Origin: JBBAGC01 sp964491265
GTDB lineage: Bacteria > Spirochaetota > UBA4802 > UBA5550
Direction: 5' to 3'
NCBI GenBank assembly: GCA_964491265.1
Contig: CAZBFP010000013.1
Span: 33,740-97,739, forward strand
Length of the DNA stretch: 64,000 nucleotides
The position numbers and the translations under genes were made by a program. Below the pieces are notes generated by a model. That model searched no databases. It was given only the letters and a program-made list of their open reading frames with translations, and was not told the origin of the DNA. Positions within the stretch are counted from its first letter, which is position 1. Each line of letters starts with the position of its first letter. This document shows positions 31,653 to 40,611 of this stretch, one piece after another.

Positions 31653-32753
31653 ATGGAAAGATCAGTAGAATCATCAAAAGAGAAAGAGTATAATAAAATT
31701 AAAGTCCGCCTCTCGATAGCGGACATTTTTATTGATATAACACTACTTGGTATTCTTGCATTCTCAGGCATATCAGTCCTGATGGCAGGTGCTGCATCTG
31801 TTACAGGGAATGAGTACATTAACTTTATAGTTTTTATTTTTCTGGCAGGAGCAATTTTTTCTGTTGCCGGTTTCCCCCTCTCTTTTTACGGGTCATATAT
31901 ACTTGAGCACAGGTTCGGCCTATCCAATCAGACATTGGCAAAATGGTTTTTTGAAAGAATCAAGTCATCTCTGGTGGGGGCTGTTATTGGGATACCTGTG
32001 GGGATTACATTCTATTTTCTCCTTAAATCTGCAGGTCAGTTCTGGTGGCTCTACTTCAGCATCTTTATTTTTTTTATATCTGTTTTTCTTGCGCGTATTG
32101 CCCCTGTAGTTATCTTTCCTCTTTTTTATAAGTTTAAGGAGCTTGATAATGCTGAATTAAAGATGAGGCTTAAAAAGATACTCAAAGATGTGAATGTGGA
32201 TATAAAGGGGATTTTCAGTTTTAATATGAGCAAGGATACAAAAAAAGCCAATGCCGGGTTTACAGGTATAGGGAAAACCAAAAGGATTATTTTAAGCGAT
32301 ACCCTCCTTGAAAAGTTTAATGAAAATGAAATAGCAGTTGTTTTTGCACATGAGGCAGGACACTATAAATACCGGCATATAGTAAAAAATATTTTTTTAA
32401 GCACAGTAATTATTTTTGTTACATTTTATATTTGCGGGACTTTGTACAGTTTAACAATAGATGCCATGGGCTTTGAAAAGATTTATGATCTGGCTGCACT
32501 CCCTGTTCTTCTTTTTTACCTCACAATCTTCAGCCTTATGATGATGCCGCTGACAAATTATATTTCAAGAAAGTATGAATTTGAGGCTGACAAATATGCC
32601 CTTGAAGTGACAGGGGACAGGGATGGATTTATTTCTACAATGGAAAAACTGGCAGCCATTAATCTGGCAGACAGGGAACCGCATCCTATTATTGAATTTA
32701 TTTTTTACAGCCATCCTTCAATCAGCAGAAGAATCAATGCCGCAAAAATATAA
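31653..32753 (+). CDS. M48-family membrane zinc metalloprotease (Ste24/HtpX-like)
   Basis: A 366-residue integral membrane protease. The zinc motif HEAGH is at 233-237, the third ligand in RKYEFEADKYA near 310-315, and there are about six hydrophobic helices (around 27-48, 55-78, 105-124, 130-155, 242-265 and 278-300). Layout fits the CAAX protease (Ste24) branch of M48. Bacterial members take part in membrane-protein quality control; the actual substrate is unknown. A good match of the start to the family begins at ERSVESSKEKEYNKIK. It is 15 bases upstream of the phosphate butyryltransferase gene but functionally unrelated. Confidence 0.9.
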   Translation: MERSVESSKEKEYNKIKVRLSIADIFIDITLLGILAFSGISVLMAGAASVTGNEYINFIVFIFLAGAIFSVAGFPLSFYGSYILEHRFGLSNQTLAKWFFERIKSSLVGAVIGIPVGITFYFLLKSAGQFWWLYFSIFIFFISVFLARIAPVVIFPLFYKFKELDNAELKMRLKKILKDVNVDIKGIFSFNMSKDTKKANAGFTGIGKTKRIILSDTLLEKFNENEIAVVFAHEAGHYKYRHIVKNIFLSTVIIFVTFYICGTLYSLTIDAMGFEKIYDLAALPVLLFYLTIFSLMMMPLTNYISRKYEFEADKYALEVTGDRDGFISTMEKLAAINLADREPHPIIEFIFYSHPSISRRINAAKI

Positions 32754-32768
32754 GTTGTGAGGTGAAAA

Positions 32769-33677
32769 ATGATTTTAAAGACCCTTGAAGATTTAAAACA
32801 GAAAGCATTGTTAAAACCCCCTGCGCGGATTGTTGTTGCTGCAGCTGCGGATCAGCATGTTATTGAGGCTTTAAAAAACGCCATGGATGCGGGTATTGTT
32901 TCACCGATGCTGGTGGGGGATAAGGTGCAGATTGAATCAATCTGCAGATCTGTCGGCCTTGATTTAACCGGGATTACAATTACAGATGAGCCTGATCATG
33001 TTAAGGCAACAGCTCTTGCTGTCCAATATATTAGAGATGGGGAATCTGACATCCTAATGAAGGGGAAAGCCTCAACTGCGGTGGTGCTTAAGGCTGTGCT
33101 TGATAAAGTTAACGGGATCAGCAAAACCGGTCTTTTGAGCCATATCGCTTTTTTCGAATCCCCACATTACCATAAGCTCCTCTGCTTAACAGATTCTGCA
33201 ATTAATATCCTCCCCGGATTAAATGATAAGGCAGGGATAATCCGTAATGTTGTTAATGCCTATTCAAAGCTGGGATGCAGCAATCCGAAGATTACCGCTC
33301 TTGCTGCTGTTGAAAATGTTAATGAAAAGATGGAGGCTACAGTCCATGCCTCTCTCCTTACAACTATGAATAAGCGGGGACAGATCGCAGGATGCATAAT
33401 TGACGGCCCCCTGGCATTTGATAATGCAGTTTCAAAAGAGGCATGTGAGCAGAAGGGGATTGTTTCTGAAGTGGGGGGGGATAGTGATATTATTCTTTGT
33501 CCCAATATTGAAACAGGGAATGCCGTTTATAAAACAATGATCTATCTTGGAGGGGCAACCTGTGCAGGGGTAGTGCTGGGCGCAAATGTACCTGTAGTAC
33601 TTACTTCAAGGTCAGATTCAGAAAGGAGCAAATTTATGTCAATTGCCCTTGCTGTAGCATTGGGGCGAGAGGGGTAA
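32769..33677 (+). CDS. ptb: Phosphate butyryltransferase / phosphate acyltransferase
   Basis: Transfers an acyl group from CoA to phosphate (for example butyryl-CoA to butyryl phosphate), the step before butyrate kinase. 302 residues, PTA_PTB family: it contains DILMKGKASTAVVLKAVLDK, TDSAINILP and a C-terminal LGGATCAGVVLGANVPVVLTSRSDS. The length and QKALLKPPARIVVAAA-like start are those of Ptb rather than Pta. No butyrate kinase is adjacent. With the acyl-CoA ligase and acyl-CoA dehydrogenase in this window it hints at acyl-CoA-based energy metabolism. It ends 15 bases before a REP-like pair. Confidence 0.88.
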   Translation: MILKTLEDLKQKALLKPPARIVVAAAADQHVIEALKNAMDAGIVSPMLVGDKVQIESICRSVGLDLTGITITDEPDHVKATALAVQYIRDGESDILMKGKASTAVVLKAVLDKVNGISKTGLLSHIAFFESPHYHKLLCLTDSAINILPGLNDKAGIIRNVVNAYSKLGCSNPKITALAAVENVNEKMEATVHASLLTTMNKRGQIAGCIIDGPLAFDNAVSKEACEQKGIVSEVGGDSDIILCPNIETGNAVYKTMIYLGGATCAGVVLGANVPVVLTSRSDSERSKFMSIALAVALGREG

Positions 33678-33692
33678 GCTTTATTCGGTCGG

Positions 33693-33731
33693 GGGTCAGA
33701 GCCCCAGGCCTTTCCCGGGAAGGGTCAGAGC
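33693..33731 (+). repeat. Pair of REP-like repeats
   Basis: GGGTCAGAGC at 33693-33702 (as GGGGGTCAGAGCCCC, hairpin-forming) and 33722-33731, direct orientation, separated by a CCCGGG-containing spacer, just after ptb. Same spacing style as the pair at 3523-3559. Confidence 0.75.
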
Positions 33732-33744
33732 AATGTTGATTGAT

Positions 33745-33781
33745 GATTATACTTGACATTGAGGTATAATCAGAATAAATT
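33745..33781 (+). promoter_or_regulatory. Promoter and operator-like palindrome of the vapBC-type module
   Basis: GATTATAC (33745-33752) and GTATAATC (33764-33771) form an inverted repeat that flanks a TTGACA (33753-33758); TAAATT lies 17 bases further on (33776-33781). This could be a promoter with an autoregulatory site for the antitoxin gene at 33899, though the leader would be over 100 bases. Confidence 0.45.
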
Positions 33782-33898
33782 ATAGACAGTAATGTTCAAT
33801 ATAAGCTGGTCACTCGTCTGGTAAGTAAATATTGTATTTTTTTAGTAAAGCTGATGCATTTGTATGGTTAAATTCACCTGGATAAAGGGGTAAATAAG

Positions 33899-34132
33899 AT
33901 GCTTAAAACATATAAAGCACAGATTATTGATAATTCTATAGAATGGATTGATGACAAACCGGAAGAAATAAAAAAAAACCGCACCTTAATTGCATATGTG
34001 ACAATTTTAAAGCAGGAAGATAAAAAAACATCTTCCTCTACACTGGTAGATTTTTTCAGAAATTCTCCACTGTGTAATTCAGATATTGAATTTGACAGAG
34101 TCACTGATTACGGCCGTGAGGTTAATCTGTGA
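33899..34132 (+). CDS. Antitoxin of a PIN-toxin module (VapB-like)
   Basis: A 77-residue protein directly upstream of, and overlapping by four bases, a PIN-domain toxin. It starts KTYKAQIIDNSIEWIDDKPE, a small beta-rich N-terminus of the kind seen in DUF-type VapB antitoxins, and ends with an acidic/aromatic tail (SSTLVDFFRNSPLCNSDIEF) suited to wrapping a toxin. AAGGGG precedes the ATG. The antitoxin role is deduced mainly from position. Confidence 0.75.
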   Translation: MLKTYKAQIIDNSIEWIDDKPEEIKKNRTLIAYVTILKQEDKKTSSSTLVDFFRNSPLCNSDIEFDRVTDYGREVNL

Positions 34133-34548
34133 AATATTTACTTGATACCTGTGTAATTTCTGAGCTTATAAAGACGGAACCGGAGATATCTGTTATAAAT
34201 TGGCTAAACTCTATCAACGAAGAAGATGTTTATTTAAGTGTATTAACAATTGGCGAAATTCAAAAAGGGATCGAAAAATTACCTGCTTCAAAGAGAAAGG
34301 AAAAACTGCAGATTTGGCTCGATTCTGATCTTCAACAAAGATTTAATGGAAGAATAATTGATATTAATAACGAAATAGCTCTTTGCTGGGGGAAGATTCA
34401 GGGTGCAGCAGAGTAGGCTGGTAAAAAAATGTCTGTGATCGACAGCCTTATTGCTTCTACAGGTATAGTCTTTAATTGCGCTGTTGTCACGAGAAATATT
34501 AAGGATGTCGAGATATCCGGTTGTGATTTTATAAATCCATGGGAATAA
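34129..34548 (+). pseudogene. vapC: VapC-like PIN-domain toxin with an in-frame premature stop
   Basis: PIN-domain ribonuclease. The first 95 codons read KYLLDTCVISELIKTEPEIS, SVLTIGEIQKGIEKLP and WGKIQGAAE, then a TAG at 34414-34416. Beyond it the same frame continues as AGKKMSVIDSLIASTGI and NCAVVTRNIKDVEISG to FINPWE and a TAA at 34546-34548, the normal end of the family. One base change in a lysine or glutamate codon would explain it. The truncated product loses the conserved aspartate of VIDSLIA, so it should be inactive. Confidence 0.8.
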
Positions 34549-34575
34549 AATAAAAAAGCCCCTGAACAGGGGCTT
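34543..34575 (-). terminator. Strong terminator after flgF
   Basis: On the minus strand AAGCCCCTG and CAGGGGCTT form a 9-bp stem with a two-base loop, followed by TTTTTTATTTTATT. It ends the murA-flgF transcript and runs into the 3' end of the convergent vapC remnant. Confidence 0.88.
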
Positions 34576-34627
34576 CTGCGAATTATAAATGCATCAGTAA
34601 AAAATTAGACTCTATTATAGTGAAAAT

Positions 34628-35464
34628 TTATCTCCCAAGTTCGTTGATAAGCTTGCCAAGAGCCTGGTCGTGTGTAGTTACTGTTTTCTGGTTCGCCTCA
34701 TAGCTTCTCTGAACCTCAATCATATCCACCATCTCGCGGATGATGTTTACATTTGATTTTTCAAGGAATCCCTGGATCACCTTCACATTATCGGGGGGGA
34801 GGGGAGGCCCGGAGTATTTGGTCTCCCTGTACATTGAGTCCCCTACTTTTTTAATCTCCCTGGGGTATTCAAAATCAACTATTTTAAGCTTATCCAGAAC
34901 AACCGCATCCTCCCAGGTATTGCTGTTTATGCTTACCATGTTTCTCGGGTCTCTGGGAATTTCGCTGTTAATAAGGACTTCACCCCTTTCATTAACAATG
35001 AAATTGTGTTTCTGAACAACTATAATGCCGTTTTCTCCAAGTACAGGATTGCCGTTGTGTGTAACAAGCACTCCGTCCTGATTTATAGTAAATGATCCGT
35101 CCCTTGTATAGTTTTCACCCCTTTCTGTCTGCACAGTAAAAAAGCCTCTTCCTTCAAGGGCCAGATCAAAATTATTCTCTGTTCTCTGCAAAGAACCCTG
35201 CTCAAAGTTTGTAAATACCTCATTAACTTCCACGCCTGTTCCAAGTTTCCCCACATATGGCATGGTGTCATAGGAACCTGCAGGTGTTATGCCGAGTCCG
35301 CTTTCATTGATGCGGCGTATAAGCATGTCGGGGAAGGCCTTGAAAATTGCAGAATCTTTCTTGTAAGCGGTTTTGTCCACATTAGCCAGGTTATTGGCAA
35401 CCGTATCCATTCTTGCCTCCTGGGCAATCATTCCGCTGGCGCCTGTATAAAGTCCTCTAATCAT
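34628..35464 (-). CDS. flgF: Flagellar hook-basal body rod protein (FlgF/FlgG family)
   Basis: Structural protein of the flagellar distal/proximal rod, which in spirochaetes carries periplasmic filaments. 278 residues. The N-terminal rod motif MIRGLYTGASGMIAQEARMD with TVANNLANVDKTAYK and the C-terminal VDMIEVQRSYEANQKTVTTH are diagnostic for FlgE/F/G proteins; the central FDLALEGRGFFTVQTERGEN block is typical of FlgF/FlgG. FlgF versus FlgG cannot be settled without the partner gene. It starts one base within the murA stop, so they are co-translated; a strong terminator follows, and no flgG is adjacent. Confidence 0.88.
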   Translation of the reverse strand: MIRGLYTGASGMIAQEARMDTVANNLANVDKTAYKKDSAIFKAFPDMLIRRINESGLGITPAGSYDTMPYVGKLGTGVEVNEVFTNFEQGSLQRTENNFDLALEGRGFFTVQTERGENYTRDGSFTINQDGVLVTHNGNPVLGENGIIVVQKHNFIVNERGEVLINSEIPRDPRNMVSINSNTWEDAVVLDKLKIVDFEYPREIKKVGDSMYRETKYSGPPLPPDNVKVIQGFLEKSNVNIIREMVDMIEVQRSYEANQKTVTTHDQALGKLINELGR

Positions 35465-36732
35465 CAGAAAGTTCCTCCTTCTACCCTCCTTATATCGGCA
35501 TTAATTGAAGATAACTTTTCTGATAATTTTTCATAACCCCTGTCAGAATGATAAATTCTTCGAATTTCTGTTTCACCTTTTGCCGCAAGCGCTGCAGTAA
35601 CAAGAGATGCCCCTGCTCTCAGGTCGGACATCATTACAGGTGCTGCTGATAGTTTTTTAACACCTTTTATTATGGCAACATTACCTTCTATTGTAATATC
35701 AGCACCCATACGCCTTAATTCCGCAGCGTGAGTATACCTGTTTTCGAAAATTGTCTCAATTATTACACTTATACCGGGTATAGTGGCTGCCAGGGACATG
35801 AGCGGTGCCTGAAGGTCTGTGGGGAAACCGGGATAGGGGAGTGTTTTTACCATAAAACCGGTCAGTTTTGATGAGGGGGCAATACTTAAACTGCTCTTCC
35901 CTGTCTCAATTTTAAAACCCATATCTGTAAGCACTGTAATAAGGGATTGAATGTGTTCAGGGATGCAGTCGGTAATTTTAACCTCCCCCCGGGAAATAGC
36001 TCCGCAGAGGAGAAATGTGCCTGCCTCAATCCTGTCCGGCATAATTGAATATGTGGTGGGTTTTAGTTTTTTTACCCCTTCAATAATTATCCGCTCTGTA
36101 CCGAGCCCTGTAATTTTTGCACCCATCTTATTGAGAAATTCACCAAGATCTACAATGTCAGGCTCCATGGCGCAGTTTTCAAGAACAGTCTTCCCAGGAG
36201 TAAGGACAGATCCCATTATAAGATTAGCTGTGGCTCCAACAGATACCTGACGCATGGTAAATGTGGCTGGAGTCAGTTTTTTCGCCCTGGCTTTAATATA
36301 TCCATGTTCGATATCAATTTTTGCGCCCATGGCTTCAAAACCTGCCAGATGAATATCCACAGGCCTCTCCCCGATAGCACATCCTCCCGGGAGGGAAACA
36401 TCAGCTTCACCAAGCCTGGCAAGGAGGGGCCCCATAACATAAACAGAGGCCCGCATGGTCTTTACCAGCTCATAGGGCATTTCGCCGTTTTTGATGGAGC
36501 TTACTTTTATTTTAAGAATATTTTTACTGATGTCAAATTCAGTCTCCGCTCCCAGGTACTCAATAACTTTTATTATTGTTCTTATATCTTTAAGGTCAGG
36601 CACATTGGTAAGTACTGTTTCACCATCAGCAAGGAGGCTTGCTACAATGATGGGGAGTGCGGCATTTTTTGCACCGGAGATTTTTACTTCACCTTTAAGT
36701 TTTCTGCCGCCTTTAATTTTATAATAATCCAA
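35464..36732 (-). CDS. murA: UDP-N-acetylglucosamine 1-carboxyvinyltransferase
   Basis: First committed enzyme of peptidoglycan synthesis, adding enolpyruvate to UDP-GlcNAc. 422 residues. KISGAKNAALPII (17-29) binds UDP-GlcNAc; the PEP-reactive cysteine is C118 in PGGCAIGERPVDIH, so it should be fosfomycin-sensitive (a D replacement would be resistant). FPTDLQAPLMSLA and the C-terminal DLRAGASLVTAALAA complete the family. AGGAGC precedes the ATG. Co-operonic with the flagellar gene, an arrangement known in spirochaetes. Confidence 0.96.
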   Translation of the reverse strand: MDYYKIKGGRKLKGEVKISGAKNAALPIIVASLLADGETVLTNVPDLKDIRTIIKVIEYLGAETEFDISKNILKIKVSSIKNGEMPYELVKTMRASVYVMGPLLARLGEADVSLPGGCAIGERPVDIHLAGFEAMGAKIDIEHGYIKARAKKLTPATFTMRQVSVGATANLIMGSVLTPGKTVLENCAMEPDIVDLGEFLNKMGAKITGLGTERIIIEGVKKLKPTTYSIMPDRIEAGTFLLCGAISRGEVKITDCIPEHIQSLITVLTDMGFKIETGKSSLSIAPSSKLTGFMVKTLPYPGFPTDLQAPLMSLAATIPGISVIIETIFENRYTHAAELRRMGADITIEGNVAIIKGVKKLSAAPVMMSDLRAGASLVTAALAAKGETEIRRIYHSDRGYEKLSEKLSSINADIRRVEGGTF

Positions 36733-36970
36733 TTTTTTGCTCCTTTAATTGTGTTTTACTGTTTAGTCCCCATCTTCCAAAAGGTTTTTAACCCACAGAT
36801 GGAATTTATAAAAGCTGATTTATGTCCCGATTACTGTGGGGTCAATGATAATTATAAGTCAAATTGTATAAAAGCTACATTCCAATAAAGAGATTTTATT
36901 TGTAAAGCATAAGCTGATTAATTAAATCAAATATTTTAAGAAACTTTAATATAGTAAAATATTCCTGTTT

Positions 36971-37240
36971 GCAATACCGGGGCTGTCCCAAAAGTATTTT
37001 TCTTGTCATACCGGCTGTAGCGAAGCGTAATGCCGGTATCTCATACAACTGATTCTATCAGGAGATTCCGGTATTTGGCCGGCTTTATTAGAACATCCTG
37101 TTCTATGCCGGCAGGCAAACCTCATGTTTGCTCCAAAAACTGAAGCTGCACGCCCTGAACGCAGTGAGGAAGCACTCTTGGGGTGAAACCGGAATGACAA
37201 ATGCTTTTAAATCCTACTTTTAAGACAATCCTGGTATTGC
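36971..37240. repeat. MITE-like repeat, copy 2 (long class, inverted)
   Basis: About 270 bp with 17-bp terminal inverted repeats: GCAATACCGGGGCTGTC at 36971-36987 and GACAATCCTGGTATTGC at 37224-37240 (14 of 17 pair). It is in the opposite orientation to the other three copies. It includes the long-class block ATGAGGTTTGCCTGCCGGCA (reverse complement) and an extra roughly 40-base piece (CGCCCTGAACGCAGTGAGG). The rest of the 36733-37316 spacer is AT-rich with nothing else recognised. Confidence 0.85.
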
Positions 37241-37316
37241 AGCATTTTTTTTAACAAAAGTTCATGAATCAAAACTGAAATATTTTATAAAATATTCAGG
37301 GCCTGTCTTCAGAAAT

Positions 37317-38642
37317 TTAATCTTTATTAAGGAGTCCCCTCTGGCGTGATATCTCTTCAACTTCTCTGTTAAATTCAGGGAAACGTGAGCGAAGATTGTC
37401 AAAATCAGTTTTTGACAGTTTGTAAACCTCGCAGTGTGTGAGTGTATGTATTGTGGCGCTTCGTTTCTCCCCAATAAGGAGTGCTGTTTCCCCGAATGTT
37501 GACCCGGGGTAGAGTTTGGCTACCTGCCGGTTATTAACAAGTACTTCAACCTCTCCGCTGCTAAGGAAAAACATGCAGTCTCCGTAATCATCCTGCCTTA
37601 TTATATAATCATCCGGGATATAAATTGACGGTTTTAGAAGATAGATGGCTTCACGGACGAAAATGTCTTCCGCGTTTTTGAAGAGATCAACTTTTTTCAG
37701 CATATCCCGGTTAAGGTATAGCATAATTTCCAGAGTAAGGCTATCAGGCAGATCTGAAATAGGGTTTGCGTCAGATATGTTTTTCTTTTTGTCCCATATA
37801 TAGTGGTAATAGCCGAGAATTTTTTCCTGCAGTTCCCCGGGGATTTTTTTATTGTTAAGGTAAATTCTTACTGATTCAATTTTTTTTATAAATTCTGAAC
37901 GGGCAACATCTAAATTGGCAATAAGCCCGGACACATTACCTATGATGTAGCCGTACATACCCACACCGAATATCTGGACAATTATTGTAAATATTATCTG
38001 TAAATTACTGTCGTGGTCAGGAAGATAGTCCCCGTAACCTATTGTTGCCACTGTTGTTACGCTCCAGTAAAGCGCCCTTATGTACTGGTCAATGGGGATG
38101 CGTGCAGATTCAGAGGCGCCGATTAAAATCCATCCCAGTGAGATATAGTGTACTGCCTGGGTAAACCAGAAAGCAAAAATCATAAGTCTCATTATGCCGG
38201 GATTTACCCGCAAATACTGCTGAAGCTCCTTTGTTATTTTTTTGATTTTAAGAAGTTTGATAATTGTAATAAACATAAGTGCAAAGTAATAGAGCTGCTT
38301 CCCTTCATGTTCCTCCGGAATCCCCAGGGCCATAAGCAGTATAAAATCAAGAGGGAGTGCAATAAACAGATCAGGTGTAAACCATTGTTTTAAGTAGTGT
38401 CCGGCTATAATCTTTCTGTCATTTGACTCCGCATGTTCCACCCTGACTGTTGAATTAAAATTAATAACTATATCAATTGCCAGGATCAATAATATTCCCC
38501 AGTAAAGGGGACCATGAGAATAAATATGAAATGTGTACCGGTAGGAAAATATAATTGAGAATATCAATACCGCAAAAATAACAATGATGTTCCATATTGT
38601 CTTTAAGCTGCTGTTGCTTTTAATTAAAGGAATTTTTTTCAT
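37317..38642 (-). CDS. Cyclic-nucleotide-gated potassium channel (SthK-like)
   Basis: A 441-residue six-helix cation channel with a C-terminal cyclic-nucleotide-binding domain. Helices lie at about 16-36, 46-62, 90-107, 118-140 (S4, with lysines KLLKIKKITK), 150-174 and 212-240. The selectivity filter TIGYGD is at 200-205, typical of K+ selectivity. A C-linker (about 245-320) leads to a CNBD whose phosphate cassette reads FGETALLIGEKRSATI. The design matches SthK of Spirochaeta thermophila, which is opened by cAMP. No cyclase is in the window. AAATTCC-type spacing and a weak RBS precede the ATG at 38642. Single gene. Confidence 0.93.
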   Translation of the reverse strand: MKKIPLIKSNSSLKTIWNIIVIFAVLIFSIIFSYRYTFHIYSHGPLYWGILLILAIDIVINFNSTVRVEHAESNDRKIIAGHYLKQWFTPDLFIALPLDFILLMALGIPEEHEGKQLYYFALMFITIIKLLKIKKITKELQQYLRVNPGIMRLMIFAFWFTQAVHYISLGWILIGASESARIPIDQYIRALYWSVTTVATIGYGDYLPDHDSNLQIIFTIIVQIFGVGMYGYIIGNVSGLIANLDVARSEFIKKIESVRIYLNNKKIPGELQEKILGYYHYIWDKKKNISDANPISDLPDSLTLEIMLYLNRDMLKKVDLFKNAEDIFVREAIYLLKPSIYIPDDYIIRQDDYGDCMFFLSSGEVEVLVNNRQVAKLYPGSTFGETALLIGEKRSATIHTLTHCEVYKLSKTDFDNLRSRFPEFNREVEEISRQRGLLNKD

Positions 38643-38894
38643 AATAACCTGACCTGAATCCTTATTCTTATATATTCGGTAATAATTATCAATATTAAGA
38701 GTAAAAACCGGTTAAATGGCTGTCGTTGGTAATGTATTTTTATTCGGGAATATATGGCCTTTCTAAATCAGGTTTAATATATGTCTGATATATGAAACAG
38801 CTGAATGCTCTGAAATATCAGAAAATCACAATTCTTCTGAAGAAAGTATGAATGTTGCAGGGGCTTATAATTTTAAAAGGTATATTTTACTGAC

Positions 38895-40061
38895 TTATTG
38901 AGGTATATAGAGGGTCTGTCCAGGTCTGATAATGTAAGGTTTACGAAGATCATTGAACTGAATAATAAGGGATGACTTTGTTCTGTGCGCTGCCGCGATA
39001 CCGTTAACGGTATCGCCTGATTTGACAGTATAGGGCTTTGCATTTTTTATCTTTTTTTTGTAGAGAATATTGCTTTTATTTTCAAAATCTTTTGCAGCCT
39101 TTACCGGGAGTCTAAGATTGTAATTCTCTACTGTTGGAGGGGTCAGGTTCCTGTTTAATTCAGGGTTGAATTTTTTAATAACTGTAACGCATACATCAAG
39201 GTGTCTGGAGACTTCATTTATATCGACCGTGTATTTCAACTCTACAGGTACCGTTTTCTCTTTGGAGGGCCTGGTAATTTCACTGTCAAGGCCGAAGAGC
39301 TTCTGATTATTGTAGATAATGAGAAGGGCAAGATATCTTGGGACATACTCCTCAGTTTCCTTTGTAAGAACCCCGGCTTTTCTCAGCTCCCAGATATCTG
39401 CAGCCCCTGACCGCTCCATGGCTCTTCTTACCTGCCCCCCTCCGCCATTATAGGCTGCCAGAGCCAGATCCCAGGAACCGAAAGAATTATAGAGGTGGCG
39501 CAGATGCTCAAGGGCGGCTCTTGTGGATTTATCAATATCCCTTCTCTCCTCAACCCATTTATCCGATTTTAATCCAAAGTAAACCGATGTATTGCTTAAG
39601 AACTGCCACAGCCCTATTGCATTACTTCTTGAAACTGCCATGGGGTTAAACCCGCTCTCAAGGAGGGGAAGAAGAGCAATCTCTGAGGGGATATCAGGGT
39701 ATTCTTTCATTATTTCATCAATAATGTCCATATAATCATAGGATCTTACAATTGACGCCTTTACATATTCTCTCCCTGTGGTGAGGTAAAGGTAAATAAA
39801 TTTCCTTATCTCTTTTTTCCTTGTGATAGAAAGGTCTTTTGATGCCTGAAATATGTCTTTGCCGTCAAGGCCGGGGAGATACAAAATGTCTGTTTCCGGA
39901 TTAAACTCTTTGACTCTATCGAATCCGTCTTCAGAAAATGCCTGGTCTGAAAAAAGATCGAAAAGTCCCCATGAAAAGAGCCATTTATTATATCCGAAAA
40001 ATATTGCACTACTTATGAGCAATATTGCGGTAATTTTCTTAAATTTCAAATTTTTCCTCAT
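38895..40061 (-). CDS. mltD: Membrane-bound lytic transglycosylase, MltD-like, with LysM
   Basis: Cleaves the glycan strands of peptidoglycan. 388 residues: an N-terminal hydrophobic segment (about 8-28) serves as signal peptide or anchor; the SLT domain covers about 125-260 with the catalytic glutamate in LLPLLESGFNPMAVSRSNAIG and the closing LALAAYNGGGGQVRRAM; a LysM repeat at the end (YTVKSGDTVNGIAAAH) binds peptidoglycan. The ATG at 40061 is chosen because the codons before it (open to 40205) are translated from the MITE copy next door. The ribosome binding site is weak. It could serve in flagellar passage or wall turnover. Confidence 0.87.
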   Translation of the reverse strand: MRKNLKFKKITAILLISSAIFFGYNKWLFSWGLFDLFSDQAFSEDGFDRVKEFNPETDILYLPGLDGKDIFQASKDLSITRKKEIRKFIYLYLTTGREYVKASIVRSYDYMDIIDEIMKEYPDIPSEIALLPLLESGFNPMAVSRSNAIGLWQFLSNTSVYFGLKSDKWVEERRDIDKSTRAALEHLRHLYNSFGSWDLALAAYNGGGGQVRRAMERSGAADIWELRKAGVLTKETEEYVPRYLALLIIYNNQKLFGLDSEITRPSKEKTVPVELKYTVDINEVSRHLDVCVTVIKKFNPELNRNLTPPTVENYNLRLPVKAAKDFENKSNILYKKKIKNAKPYTVKSGDTVNGIAAAHRTKSSLIIQFNDLRKPYIIRPGQTLYIPQ

Positions 40062-40129
40062 ATTAATTTTTATTATTTTATAACAGTAATTATTCTTAAA
40101 GATATCTTTTGTGTAATAAAGCTGTTCCC

Positions 40130-40360
40130 AATATTGGGGCTGTCCCAAAAGTCGGATTTTAATGAATTTGTCATTCCGGTTTTGCAACTTCAGTTTTTGG
40201 AGCAAACATGAGGTTTGCCTGCCGGCATAGAACAGGATGTTCTAATAAAGCCGGCCAAATACCGGAATCTCCTGATAGAATCAGGTGTATGAGATACCGG
40301 CATTTCGCTTCGCTACAGCCGGTATGACAAGAAAAATACTTTTTAGACAGCCCTAATATT
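40130..40360. repeat. MITE-like repeat, copy 3 (long class)
   Basis: 231 bp from AATATTGGGGCTGTCCCAAA to TTTTTAGACAGCCCTAATATT. Terminal inverted repeats pair over about 15 bases. Contains the long-class insert (AACATGAGGTTTGCCTGCCG, AGAACAGGATGTTCTAATAA) between the shared blocks. TA dinucleotides flank both ends, as for elements moved by IS630/mariner-type transposases. Confidence 0.85.
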
Positions 40361-40563
40361 TAAGCATTCTATTTCAGATAAAAGTTAAGAAATTAACACT
40401 GAATTTTTAGCCAAATTTAGCTATATGCCTGTAATGACAAGTATTTTTTTATCTGTCTGATCTAATTTGCTTGTAATATAGAGCATGGTTATGTCCTTTT
40501 AGCCATGAGAAATTGATTCATATTTGAAAAAAATTAAAAAAAGAGTTGTTATTAAGGCTTGAA

Positions 40564-40589
40564 AGAATATAAATTTAAATTTATATTCT
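40564..40589. promoter_or_regulatory. Perfect 26-bp AT-rich palindrome before the receiver-like gene
   Basis: Bases 40564-40589 are a perfect inverted repeat with half-site AGAATATAAATTT. It ends 23 bases before the ATG at 40612, placing it in the leader or promoter. It may bind a dimeric regulator or form an mRNA hairpin close to the start codon. The rest of 40361-40563 shows nothing further. Confidence 0.55.
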
Positions 40590-40611
40590 GAAAATGTTAT
40601 GCGGGTTAATC

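Noticed and set aside
36304..36888. 194-codon plus-strand frame overlapping the start of murA
   Set aside because: Antisense to the murA active-site region and Phe/Tyr-rich without homology pattern.
40062..40205. N-terminal extension of the MltD-like frame
   Set aside because: The extra codons are read from MITE copy 3 and precede the natural signal peptide.
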